DNA of 64,000 nt from Pseudoalteromonas aurantia 208 (GTDB lineage: Bacteria; Pseudomonadota; Gammaproteobacteria; Enterobacterales; Alteromonadaceae): assembly GCF_014858725.1 (NCBI RefSeq), contig NZ_AQGV01000012.1:1178001-1242000 (forward strand), in the 5' to 3' direction. The translations under genes and the position numbers were made by a program. The notes under the pieces are model-generated. The model was not told the origin of the DNA and made no database searches. It saw only the letters and a list, made by a program, of their open reading frames with translations. Positions within the stretch are counted from its first letter, which is position 1, and each line of letters opens with the position of its first letter. Below are positions 26,178-37,800 of the stretch, one piece after another.

Positions 26178-26783
26178 GTGAAAAAGATCTGTCTCATTAC
26201 ACACGCTGAAGCAACACACTCCGTCGAGGGTAAAGTAGGGGGGTGGTTTGATTCAAAATTAACGAACAAGGGCAAGGTTAAAGCGGCGTCTTTAGTGAAA
26301 AATATTGCGAGGTTGGGTTTTGAACTCGATACTATGACTGTGCACTGTTCAGATTTAACGCGTGCTGTGCAAACGGCTGAAATAGTCTTAGCTGACTCGA
26401 ATTTGCCACTGAATTTAGACTCACGATTGAGAGAGATGTCTTTTGGAACCCATGAAGGAATGTGCCAAAAAGAGCATGACAAAATTATCATACCAACAAG
26501 CGCGATAGGCGACCGTTTAGGGCATCGGATCTGTGATGGTGCAGAGTCTCGGCGTGATGTTGCCATACGAGTGGCTGATTTTGTCGACGAAATTATGCAT
26601 CTGGACGGTGATGCATTAGTCATCACACATGGTTTTGCTGCAAGCTTTGTCATAGCGGCATTTCAAAAGCTGGATATTGAAAGTATGGGACACCTTGCTT
26701 TTAAGCTAACGCCCGGCAGTATATCCGTTTTAGTTGCCGATGACTTATTTGAAAATCGCACTGTGAGCCTATTAAATGGGTAG
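26178..26783 (+). CDS. Histidine phosphatase family protein lacking the RHG arginine
   Basis: This 201-residue protein starts at GTG (26178) with a GGAG site 6 nt upstream. The phosphoglycerate-mutase-like fold is clear: SDLTRAVQTAEIVL, LREMSFGTHEGM and VITHGFAASFV. The N-terminal motif reads LITHAEATH (T8, H9) where the family has LVRHGET. The phospho-accepting His is kept, but the neighbouring Arg that holds the phosphate is Thr. Activity may be weak or changed. It may be co-transcribed with the DCC-family gene. Confidence 0.75.
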   Translation: MKKICLITHAEATHSVEGKVGGWFDSKLTNKGKVKAASLVKNIARLGFELDTMTVHCSDLTRAVQTAEIVLADSNLPLNLDSRLREMSFGTHEGMCQKEHDKIIIPTSAIGDRLGHRICDGAESRRDVAIRVADFVDEIMHLDGDALVITHGFAASFVIAAFQKLDIESMGHLAFKLTPGSISVLVADDLFENRTVSLLNG

Positions 26784-26851
26784 CCAAGTTCCACCATAGC
26801 GTATTGTATTATATTGCATTGCGCCAAGGTTGCTGAGCTTACGCTGATTTA

Positions 26852-26891
26852 GCCCGTTCAATGAAGTAATAAATGTATTCAATAAACGGGC
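26852..26891. terminator. Possible terminator hairpin between converging genes
   Basis: GCCCGTT (26852-26858) pairs with AACGGGC (26885-26891) across a 26-nt interior, between the histidine phosphatase and the megasynthase stop codon. There is no clear T run on either side, so the call is weak. Confidence 0.3.
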
Positions 26892-26916
26892 GGTTATTAA
26901 TGGCTATGATGACTGT

Positions 26917-29900
26917 CTATTGCCATAGAACTTTGTAGTGCTTATCTTTTTTCCACTGTTTAAAGTAGGTGTTAAACAAAGTATCCCACTGAGGGAAATC
27001 AACATGATAGGTATCGACGAACGCTAAGAAGTTGTCTTTGTGATAAGGGTCCATCGGCATAAGGTAAGTCTCAAACAGGTATTCGTCATATCCTGGACGA
27101 GAAGACAATAAGCCTTGCATGATAATTTGCTCATGCTCATTCTTTATTTTAGCCACATACTCTACACACGCATCAATAAAGTTGGCTTTATCACCTTTAG
27201 TGAATGACAAATCATGAGCCTCTGCAAAGACATAGAATGCAGCTATGGAGAGAGGCGTTTTATTGGCAACGTTGAACACCTTGTTACGTTTTTGTGTGTC
27301 GTTCATACCAAAAACAATGCTTTGAGCTGCTTTATCTACCGGGATCACATCAATTAAGTACGGTGCTGTATCGTCACGAGCCGGCACACTGAGCATCATG
27401 CGCAAAATACGATGAAAAATATCGCCGGTGTTACCAATGCCTGTTGCGGATGAACCTGAGATTTCAGAAAAGCGATAAATGGTGTATGGCACCCCAGTCA
27501 GTGATGCTTGTCTGATGTTTTCCTCTTGCACCCATTTGGATTGCCCATAACCGCTACAAATTAAAGCGGCATCGTCTACGTTGATAAAGTCTTCAATCGG
27601 GTTGATTGAAAAGTGCGAATTGTTCACCTGAGTACTGACCGTTGTGCTTGACACAAAGTGGATCATTTTTAACGTGTGTGTGCTGGCGATGGTCAGTAGC
27701 TCATTGGTACCACTGACCGACTTTTTAAAGGCAAAATAGGGTTGTATGTGATTGACATATGAGGCGGTATGGACAATATGTTGCACCTGCTTGCACAGCA
27801 TGGCCCAATTTTTCTTGGATAGTCCTAATTGTGGTTGCTCCATATCACCTAAGACCGGCACGATACGATGCAAATCAATAGCGAGACGATAAGATTGGGC
27901 GGCTTGTTTAACACGCTGTTGTGCTTGCTTAACGGTATTGGCTCTGACTAAACAATAAATGATAGCGTCAGTTGAGTCTAATAACTGCTTAAGTATATGG
28001 CTCCCAAGAAAGCCAGTGGCGCCAGTCAGGAGCACAGACTTAATGTCAGCTTCGAATGCTATAGGCAGCGAGTCGGCTAAGTTAGGCAAACTGACCCCCG
28101 CATCTAATATAAAATCAGGAATAGTGGCGGTGCCATCGTTAACAAAAGAGTTATCTGAATTCACATTAAGTGCATTACGTTGATATATGCGCTCAATCTC
28201 ATCAATCAATGCCTGTATGGTGTTCATATTTTTGAATGCATCAGCCTGAATATCAATTTGTAATTGTGTTTTAAGTTGCTGAAATGTTTTCAGGAGCGAA
28301 ATAGAATCAAAACCGTATTCATAGAGATCACAATCAAGCTCAAGTTCTTCTGCTGTTACGCCGATCACATTAGCAATAATGTTAACCACAATATCTGCGA
28401 CGTTGTGTTGGCTTGAATCGGTGACGACGTCTTGGTAATTGACTGGCACTTTGGCTTTATTTGCAACGCGTTTGAGGCGCTGACAGGTATTTTGGTAAAT
28501 TTTATCTTTATCATGGCTCATGACAACACAGAGCGTACTTTGCTCAGATGCAAGTAAGGTTGTCATATAGTCAAAAGCATCACACATAGTGATTAGGGCA
28601 TAGCCTTTTTTCTCAGCAAAGCCGTTTTCAATACGCTTTAATGCATCGTCTGAGTGCCAGTATCCCCAATTGATTGCCAGCGTTTTACCATGACGCTTGT
28701 TATTAGCAACTAAGGTATTTCTCATCGTTGCAAAGGTATTTTGAAAACCATTACCGTATGAATATGATAAATGATTCAAAGTGCCGAACACTGCCATCGA
28801 GGAAAACATCATAAAGAAGTCCAGAGGCTCGTCACTAAATGCTGCATCTAATAATTGTGAGCCGGACACCTTAACGGCCATCGACTGTTCAAAGTCTTTC
28901 CAGTTGTTCTCTTGCTCGGAAAATGCAGTACCAAGATGAAATAACCCATTCAGCGCAGAGTCCGTTAAGTGGTTTTCTTTTATTATTTTTGCGACGCGCG
29001 TCATGTCCTGCTCAACAGCAATATTGCAAGACAAATAGTGAATTTTACCAGGCAGTGCTGTAAGTGCCGCTAAGTCAGTTTGCGCATCATTTTCAGACTT
29101 GCGACCAAGTAAAATAAGCTTTGCATTGTATTGCGTTAACAAATGTTGACTGAGCTTTTTACCGAGTTCACCCAGTGCGCCCACTATGAGATAGGTACCA
29201 TTGTGCTTAAATTGTATCGAGTTGGGGATTAGGTTTTTTGCATCGCTGTTACTCGTCATAAGGTGCTTTGATGATAGATCTGCTTTTACCAGTTGCGCAC
29301 ACAAACGGCGGTCACCTTGATATTGCACATAGTTAAACTGCTCGTCAATAGAGTGTGTGAGTACAGGGGCTATGAACTCTTTTAGCAACTGTGACTGCCA
29401 GTTCTGCGAATCGTTTTTGGTTACTGATGCTGTCATGAATTCCACCATAGTCCACTGGTGCTTAGGGCTACGCAGCGAATAGCTTCTCAATAAGGCGGTG
29501 ATATCTTCTCTCGCAGCACAGTGCTCAGATATAAACGAGGCATAAAATAGCTGGATTGGCTGTGAATCAAAGGGTTCAATTGCTTGAATAAACTGGTACA
29601 ACGGTTGCAGTTGTCTATTGACGTGATTTAAGTCGGCAGATTGACCAATAAAAAAGACAACGTCAGGTAGCGTTTCAGGTGTAAACAGGGCGCTGCTATT
29701 TTCAATATCATCAAATAGCATAGAGGCGATACTGGCATTGTTCACGTCGTGTGTTGGTTCTGTATTATTTAGCAACTCATGCAAATACGTTTGTTCAAGT
29801 GTTGTTTGCGAAATAAACAACACACGCTGAGTTTTGAACACGTTTATGAGCTTTAGCAGCCAGTCAATCGGACACGTTAATGGTGTATGTTGCCAATGGT

Positions 29901-31899
29901 TTTTTAGCACTAACCAAGGTGTTTCTGGCGTGTTAGTGGTGTTACTCACAGGCGCTATGTTGGTGTCATCACATACAGCCAGCTCCTCAGGGTGAATAAA
30001 AGGGGTCGTTGGTAAATGCATTTTCATTGGTGGCCGAGCAAGCTCACGATAAAGTGTACGCCAGTTGATCTGTTTTGCAGTCAGCCAAAACTGCACAATG
30101 GCTTGCAAATTATCAGAGTTAATAAGCGTGATTAGGTCGTGGTCATTAATCTTTTCTTTGTCAGTATTTTTTACTTTTGACGCTTTAAAGTCACCAAATT
30201 TAATCTTTGAGAGGGTGTCTAATAGTTGTGTGCTTAACTCATCTACAGACGATACTATCCAAGCAGCACGGTAGGGGTGATGTTTTCTACCAACCTGTAA
30301 AGTATACGCTAAACGAGTTAAATTGTTTTGAGCTGACTTAACTGCATCTGCATTGGAAGTATCATGGTTTGATGTGGTTATAAAGTCATATAAAGTCTGA
30401 ATTTTTGCACGCAGCGCAACTTCGCTGGTGGCAGAGAGTAAAACGATTGACTGAGCTGAGCCAGAAAGTTGCTCGCCATTACTCTTAAGGGAAGCAGGCT
30501 TTGCAACTTGTTGCATGTGATGAGATTCAGTTTGGTAAGTTAGCTCAACGGGATCTTCATCAGCTAGGTATTCCTCTAATACAATGTGCGCATTTACGCC
30601 ACTGATCCCAAATGAACTCACAGCGGCGCGACGGTTACCTTTACTGTGCCACGTGGCCTGTTCGGTTTGCACATAAAATGGCGAATTATCAAGTGCAAGG
30701 TATGGGTTAAGCGTATCGATATGCAATGAAGGTGCAAGCGTTTTATGCTTAAACTGCAACAGCACTTTAATTATTCCAGCAATACCTGCTGCAATTTCTA
30801 AGTGACCAATGTTGCTTTTTACAGAGCCAAGCGCGCATGGCTGAGCATGCTGCACTGCGCTGTTACTCATTGCGTGTTTAAGGGCTTCCACTTCTATTGG
30901 GTCGCCAAGCGATGTACCAGTGCCGTGGCATTCAATATAGCTAAGTGTTGTAGGGTCTATATTGGCGTTTTGCCACGCTTGTGTGAGTAATCTGGTTTGC
31001 GCTTTGGCATTCGGTACGGTAAAGCCATGAGATTTACCACCATGGTTCACCGCAGATCCTAAAATTGTGCCGTAAATCGAATCGTTATCTGACTCTGATG
31101 CCGATAGTTTTTTAATAAACATCATTCCAACGCCTTCACCGCGCACAATACCATCGGCGTTTGCAGAAAATGCTTTGCAACGTCCTGTTGGGGACAAAGC
31201 ACCGATGTCGTTCATAGCAATAGATGCGTTAGGGGAGTCAATGATATTGACTCCACCAACAATAGCTTGAGTACATTCACCTTGTTGTATTGATTGAATG
31301 GCTTTGTGGATTGCCACTAACGACGAGGAACACGTTGTATCGACCCCTTCGCTAGGACCATGCAAATCAAGCAAAAAGCTCATGCGGTTAGGTGCGAAAG
31401 CAGATGACGTGAGCAAGCCATCAGAGTAATTAGACTGACAACCAATAAATACACCGGTATTTGTACCAGCCAGAGACGTTGGGTCGTAGCCGGCATCCTC
31501 AATACATTTCCATACATGCATCATTAAGAGGCTTTCTTGTAACTGTATTCGCTTACTTTCCGCGGGGGCAATATTGAAAAACAAGGGATCGAAATGTTGT
31601 GTGCGGCTAACGCGCGCGAGCCAATTGACTTGATCGGGCAGCTGTTTGCCTGTTGCGTTTGTTACCTCAGGCCAAGTGTAGGGCCCGACGCAGTCTTTAC
31701 TTTTAGATAGGTTTTGCCAGAAAGTATTTATATCTTTTGCTTCGGGGAATTCACCACTGACCCCAATAATCGCAATACGCTCGGAGGCTGCAACTTGCGC
31801 CAGTCGTTGCGTCACTTGCCCTTGCTTATGCGGCTCATCAGCGGTGTTTTGCTGGGTTGCGTCAGTATCGTCTAGCACGGTTACGCTGGCTAATAGGTC
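26917..31899 (-). other. Megasynthase module 5: KS4-KR4-ACP4-thioester reductase
   Basis: Residues about 5651-7310. KS4 has Cys5840 in DTTCSSS, CHGTGTSLGD and NIGHLEIAAG. KR4 has a diverged nucleotide motif VGALGELG (Gly6557 on) and FSSMAVFGTLNHLSYSY, where the Ser-to-Tyr6696 spacing is one residue shorter than in KR1 and KR2. ACP4 Ser is 6849 in GFDSIS. The terminal reductase has TGATGFLG (6942-6949) and the SDR pair Tyr7101 and Lys7105 (YGQSK). It should release the chain as an aldehyde (two-electron) or alcohol (four-electron) using NAD(P)H. Confidence 0.82.
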
Positions 31900-34800
31900 G
31901 GTTTCATGTTGCTCTAACAAGTGCATTAAAATGCTATTGAGTGTTGAGTGCATAAACAGCAAGCTCGGTGACAGGGATAGCTGGTACAATTTATTTAGCT
32001 GATTAATAAACGATATAAACACAATTGAATCAGCGCCTAAATCACCCAGATCAGCATCAGGGTCGATGTCGCTTGCATCAACACCGAGTAAAGAAGCTAC
32101 GATATAGCTTATATCTTTGCGTAATTGTACCGCTAGCTCGGTTTTATTGGAAAAGCGTGGTGTGGTCGCGATTTCGGTGGGTGTATCAGTTGCCTCGTTA
32201 TCGGTGCTTGAGTCCGTCATACGAGCGTGATCTTGTTGATACTCAACGACAGTTTGGCTATGACTGAATGCTTGATAAAATGCAGTAATCCCCGCAGCCG
32301 TTGGCATAGGTGAAAACCCAGTTTGAGTCAGCAGGGGGGCAAATTGAGGGTTGATTTTCATACCACCATCTTGCCAGTATGGCCAATCAATGCTGCAACT
32401 GTTTCCGCTGCGTAACCCTTGATTTACCAGTGTATGGCGATAATGCATATAGCTGTCTAAAAATGCGTTTGCAGTTGCATAGTCAACTTGTGTTAAAGCG
32501 CCATTAACGCCGCTTAAACCGCCAAAACACACAAAAAAATCTAATGGGAGGTCTTGAGTTGCTTCATCAAGGGCTATTACCCCTTTAACTTTAGGGCCTA
32601 GGACGTGTGCAAACGTGTCATGATCTTTGTTTATAAATAAACCGTCTTTCACTACGCCAGCCGCATGAATAATACCAGAGAGTTTTTTAAATTCAGTGAG
32701 CAGCTCTCTGACGAGCAAGATAACCGCCATTTTTTTCGTTACATCCACCTGGTAGTATTTGAGGTTGGTGTTTGGGTGCGCTAATGCCGCTAGCTGTTTT
32801 TGTACATGTGGGTGACTGCTTGGCTTCGTACCCGTTGTGATCACGGTTCTATGACCTGCTTGACGATTGAGATCATGAATTAAATGCGTACAAATACCTC
32901 CTAGGCCACCGGTTATTAAGTATACGCCTTTGTCTACCCATGGTGGTTGTGACGCCGGTGTTGGGCACAGGGTTTGGACTGGGTGGTAATCCAGAATGTA
33001 GCGATTACAGTGTCCATTTTCTATGTGGTAGCGGATCACATGATCATCACTGTAAAGGTTGTTGGTTATATAAGGCGTGAGCAGATTCTTCACGACAGTG
33101 CTGGTCGATACGACAGCACTTTGCGCGGTTTCATCATCAGTTTCAGTACGATATGTATGATCACTTAATAAAGCACTATCCAGCAAAATAAGCTGTGTTT
33201 TGAGCGTTGGGCACTCTAAACTGACCGTTTTCAATAAACTGTGCAGGCAAAAGTATACGTTGGACTGGCTTGAGCTGGCGCTTGTGGTATTGCGGTCATT
33301 GAGTACCAATTGACATACGGCTGCTGTTTTCGACTTAGCAATCCCTTTGAGTATGTCTAACAACTGGGTCGCATACGCTTCTACTTTTTGCTCAATCGTA
33401 TAATGACTACAAAAAAGTGACTGTGTGGTTGCGCCGCTAATATTAAATTCAGGGACTTCACAAAAAACCACATGATGTTGAGGGGGGATTGGATCACTTT
33501 TTGACACATTTGAAGGGGGTTTAGCGACCCATGTTGGTGTTTTCAATTGCAAAGCAGTTGTATCGGTGTTGTTGCTGACGCGATTTTTTGATTTATCAAA
33601 GTCTTGCTCATGCAGATCAGCTGGTCTTTTCGGATCAGTAATCTCATTTGGCGCGTTAAGTGCCGTGTTATTAAGCCGTGAATGGTTTAGTTGACTATGT
33701 TGCAACGCATAGGCTTTTAATGCAAAAGGTGCCGTGGGTAAACTCAATTTCGAAACTTTTGCACCTTGATATAAAAACTGCCAGTCACTAAATCCAGTTT
33801 TAAGCCAAAGCTGCAAAATATCCTCATACGCATGTTGCGCGAAAAGATGTGTTAGCTCATTTTGCGTAATACTCATTGCGTCCGTATTTATTGGCTTATC
33901 CAAGGTGGTACGATGTAAATGGTTTTGTAATTGGGTTTTTAATTGCGTTAAAGAAGAGACCACAAAACCAGTACGATGTGCCATGACTTTACGGCCAGTC
34001 TGTAATGTATACGCGAGATTTACTCTCTCTTTCTCGCTTATCAGGGGTGAGTTGAGATGGCTCAGTAGGACCGCCATTTGCTGTTTTAATACCGGTCCAC
34101 TGATAGCTGAAATCACCACAATACTGGGTTGTTGTATTAAACTGCTATGGGCAATATCTGTTGTATTTGTGTTGTTGGGCACGTACTCTTCCAAAATGGC
34201 ATGTGCATTGGTGCCGCCTATCCCAAATGAACTTACCGCGCCGCGTCGAGGTAAATAGGGAGTGTGCCAGGCTTGGGGCGTGTCGATTATATAAAAAGGT
34301 GAGTTAGCTAAATCGATATGTGGGTTTGGCGTATTAAAATGCAAAGACGCGGGCAGCTGTTTATGATGCAACGACAGTGACGTTTTAAGTAATCCTGTTA
34401 AGCCAGCTAATGTATCTGTATGGCCGACATTAGATTTTACCGCCCCTAAACCACAAAACTGCTTATTTTGCGTGTATTGCTGATAGACCTGTTGTAAGGC
34501 GTTAAACTCTATTGGGTCACCTAAAGCCGTTCCTGTGCCATGGGCCTCAACATAACTAATACTTTCAGGGTTAATATTCGCACTGCGAAGTGTTTGCTCT
34601 ATTACCGTCATTTGGCCTTTAATGCCTGGTGCAAAAAAGCCAGCCTTATCTTTTCCATCATTATTGACTTTAATGTCCCTGATCATACTGTAAATGTTAT
34701 CAGCATCGTTGACAGCATCATCAGCGCGTTTAAGAACAATGACTGATACGCCGTTACCGCCAATCATACCATCGGCATGTTCATCAAATACTTTGCAGCG

Positions 34801-37800
34801 AGCATCAGGGGCAAAGTTTAAGCCTTTTTCGTATTGATAACCGGTATAACGCTGCGGATACAAACAAGCTGCCCCAACAATGGCATAATCTATTTCTTTT
34901 GCTTTGAGTGCCGTGCATGCCAAAGCAATGGCCGACATAGATGATGAGCAGTTGGAATGCACGAATAGGCTTGGACCTGTAAACCCTAAATGATAAGACA
35001 GGGTTGAGGGTAGTGTGCCAGGTTGGTTAAGTGTTGAGGCAACATAGTCTTGAGCATTTAGAATGAACTGGTCATCTTTGATTTTATCATGCAAATTTAA
35101 GTCAGGCGTATCGGTGGCAGAAGCGCTGATATAAACCCCTGTATTTGGAATATTATCGCAATTGTAGCCCGCATCTTCGACTGCTTTCCATGCATGAAGT
35201 AACAGCTGACGCTGAGAATAGCTCATGGTTTTGGCATTTTTTTCTGAAATATTGAAGAACGCGGGGTCAAACAGGTCTTGCCCATCAACCCATGAGTCTA
35301 ACCAAGTGATTGGTGACGCTTCACTGGCTTCACTCAGCCTTTTAATGGAATCTTTGCCTTGAATGAGGTTTTGCCAAAATGCTTGGTGCGTATCTGCATC
35401 AGGGTAATGGCAAGATACCCCAATCATGGCAATGCTTGAAGCGTAATAGGCAGGGGAAGGTGAGCTAGCTGGTGGCTCAGTTAATGACTCAGTTAATGGC
35501 CCAGTTAATGACTTAGACGATTGTTCATGTGCTGGTATATGTGCTGTTGCACCCGTGTTATCGCTTTTGGCATGTATTCCCTGACGGTTATTTTGGCTTG
35601 GCAAATTAAGAGTTGACCCAACGAGGTTAGTTGCTTGTAACACAGGATGAGTGAAACAGTTGTCTTGTATATGTAAGGCCATCGCTCGGACCGTACTGTA
35701 TTGAAATATATGAGTAATTGAAAATTCCACATTCAATTGTGCCGCGAGTTTTGCAGATAACACATTTGCAAGTAAGGAGTTACCCCCAACCTCAAAAAAT
35801 GGGTCATCAACGCCAACGTGGTCAATGTCAAGTACATCTAACCAAATCTGAGTAATGCTTGTTAGCAATTGAGACAGAGGCTCTGGATGATTGATATCAG
35901 AGGCTTTGGTAACTTGGTTGCCTAGCGCCTTAACGGTGGTTGATGCGGTGCTAGAGTTTGCGATACGTGCCTCTGCATAGGGCGCTTTATCGTTTTTAGC
36001 GAGATCGCATAATGCATTTTTATCAACTTTACCATTCGCCGTAAGGGGAAACTTATCAACAAACATAAAAAATGCGGGCACCATATACTCAGGTAAACAA
36101 CGTTGTAAGTCGCCTCGAAGCGTAGTGACAGATATGGGTCCTGTCGTAATAAGGTATGCAGTTAACACATCACCGTATTGTTTATTTTGTGTGAGTACGT
36201 ATGCATCGGTCACATAACTGAGGCTTACTAGCGCATATTGTACTTCTCCTAATTCGATTCGATGCCCACGGATCTGCACTTGGTCGTCACTTCTTCCGAC
36301 ATACTCAAGTAGTCCATGGGGATTTAAACGTGCTAAGTCTCCGGTACGATATAAGCGAATTGGATGTGACACATCCGAGCAGCTGCTTATTGCGAGCGAG
36401 ACAAACTTTTTAGCGGTTAACTCAGGTTGATTTATATAGCCTCTCGCAACACCGGTACCAGCCACATACATTTCACCAACCACGCCCTGTTTAACCGTGT
36501 TTTGTTGCTCATCCAATAGATGGATCTGATAACCTGGTAATGGTTGACCAATGATGCTTTTATCACTGTGCTGCGACACCAGTTCGGGTGTTATTGTGGC
36601 AGCTGTAACGTGTATGGTGGTTTCAGTGATCCCATACATGTTGATCAATTTTGGCATGGGCTCGGATGACGAAAACCAAGGTTTCAAACGTGATAGGTTG
36701 AGTGCTTCACCGCCGAATATAATTGTGTGTAAGTGCGATGTTAGAACGGGGCTCGCAGTAAAAATATCCATTAAGGGGTAAAAAGCAGACGGCGTTTGAT
36801 TTAAAACCGTCACTTTGTGCTCAGCAACAAAATCTGCAAAGGCTGCACAATCTTTTTTAGTAAAATCATCAGCAACGACTAATTTACCGCCATTGAGTAA
36901 TGCCCCCCATATTTCCCAAACGGAAAAGTCAAAGGCATATGAGTGAAATAGACACCAAGTATCGCTTGCTGAAAAATCAAACAGTTGCTGACTGTTTTGT
37001 AGAAGCTGCGTGACATTTTGGTGCTCAACAAGCACGCCTTTAGGTTGCCCTGTAGAACCTGAAGTGTAGATGATGTATGCCACATTACGTGCATCTACTA
37101 ACGTCCCTTTATTAGGTGCTGCGTGCATGAATGGTGTGTCACTGGGCTTGCTCAAACACTCAGTGCTTTCTATTAGAGCTGTGTCGAGTGATATAATTTG
37201 AGCTTCACTGATACTGAGCTTTAGTGCATTTTTTAACGTACTTTCATGGGCAAACGACAAAGCAGAATCGATTAGAAATAACGCTGGCTTTGCATCATTT
37301 AAAATAAATTCAGCTCGCTCTGGTGGTGAGTTTGAGTCAATCGGCACATACGCTGCGCCTGTTTTTAAGATGGCTAAAATAGTTACTATCAACTCTAACG
37401 ACGGTGCTGCACACACAGCTACGCGTATATCTTGCGTTAGACTGTGCTTAAACGCATCTTGGTTACGTAAATAAACAGCCAAAGCGGTGGATTTTTGGCT
37501 AAGCTCGCCATACGACATCTTACGCTCTGCAAAAATGAGTGCGGTATTGTGTGGTGCTGAAATAGCCTGTTTTTCAAACAGGTCGACGATACTCACCGGT
37601 GATGATGAATATTGAGGGCGCGTTGTGTTGTCAACGTTTGGTACGCTGTAATTATTGATAGAAGAGCGCATTTCACGTGCGTTAGCCGCGTGCGCTGTAT
37701 TGACAGAGTACTCGGCAATGGCTTTATCATGGGCTCTTGAACCCGCAGTTAAAATATCGACAATAAGGTTTTGATACGTCTGCGCGAATTGCTCAACCGT

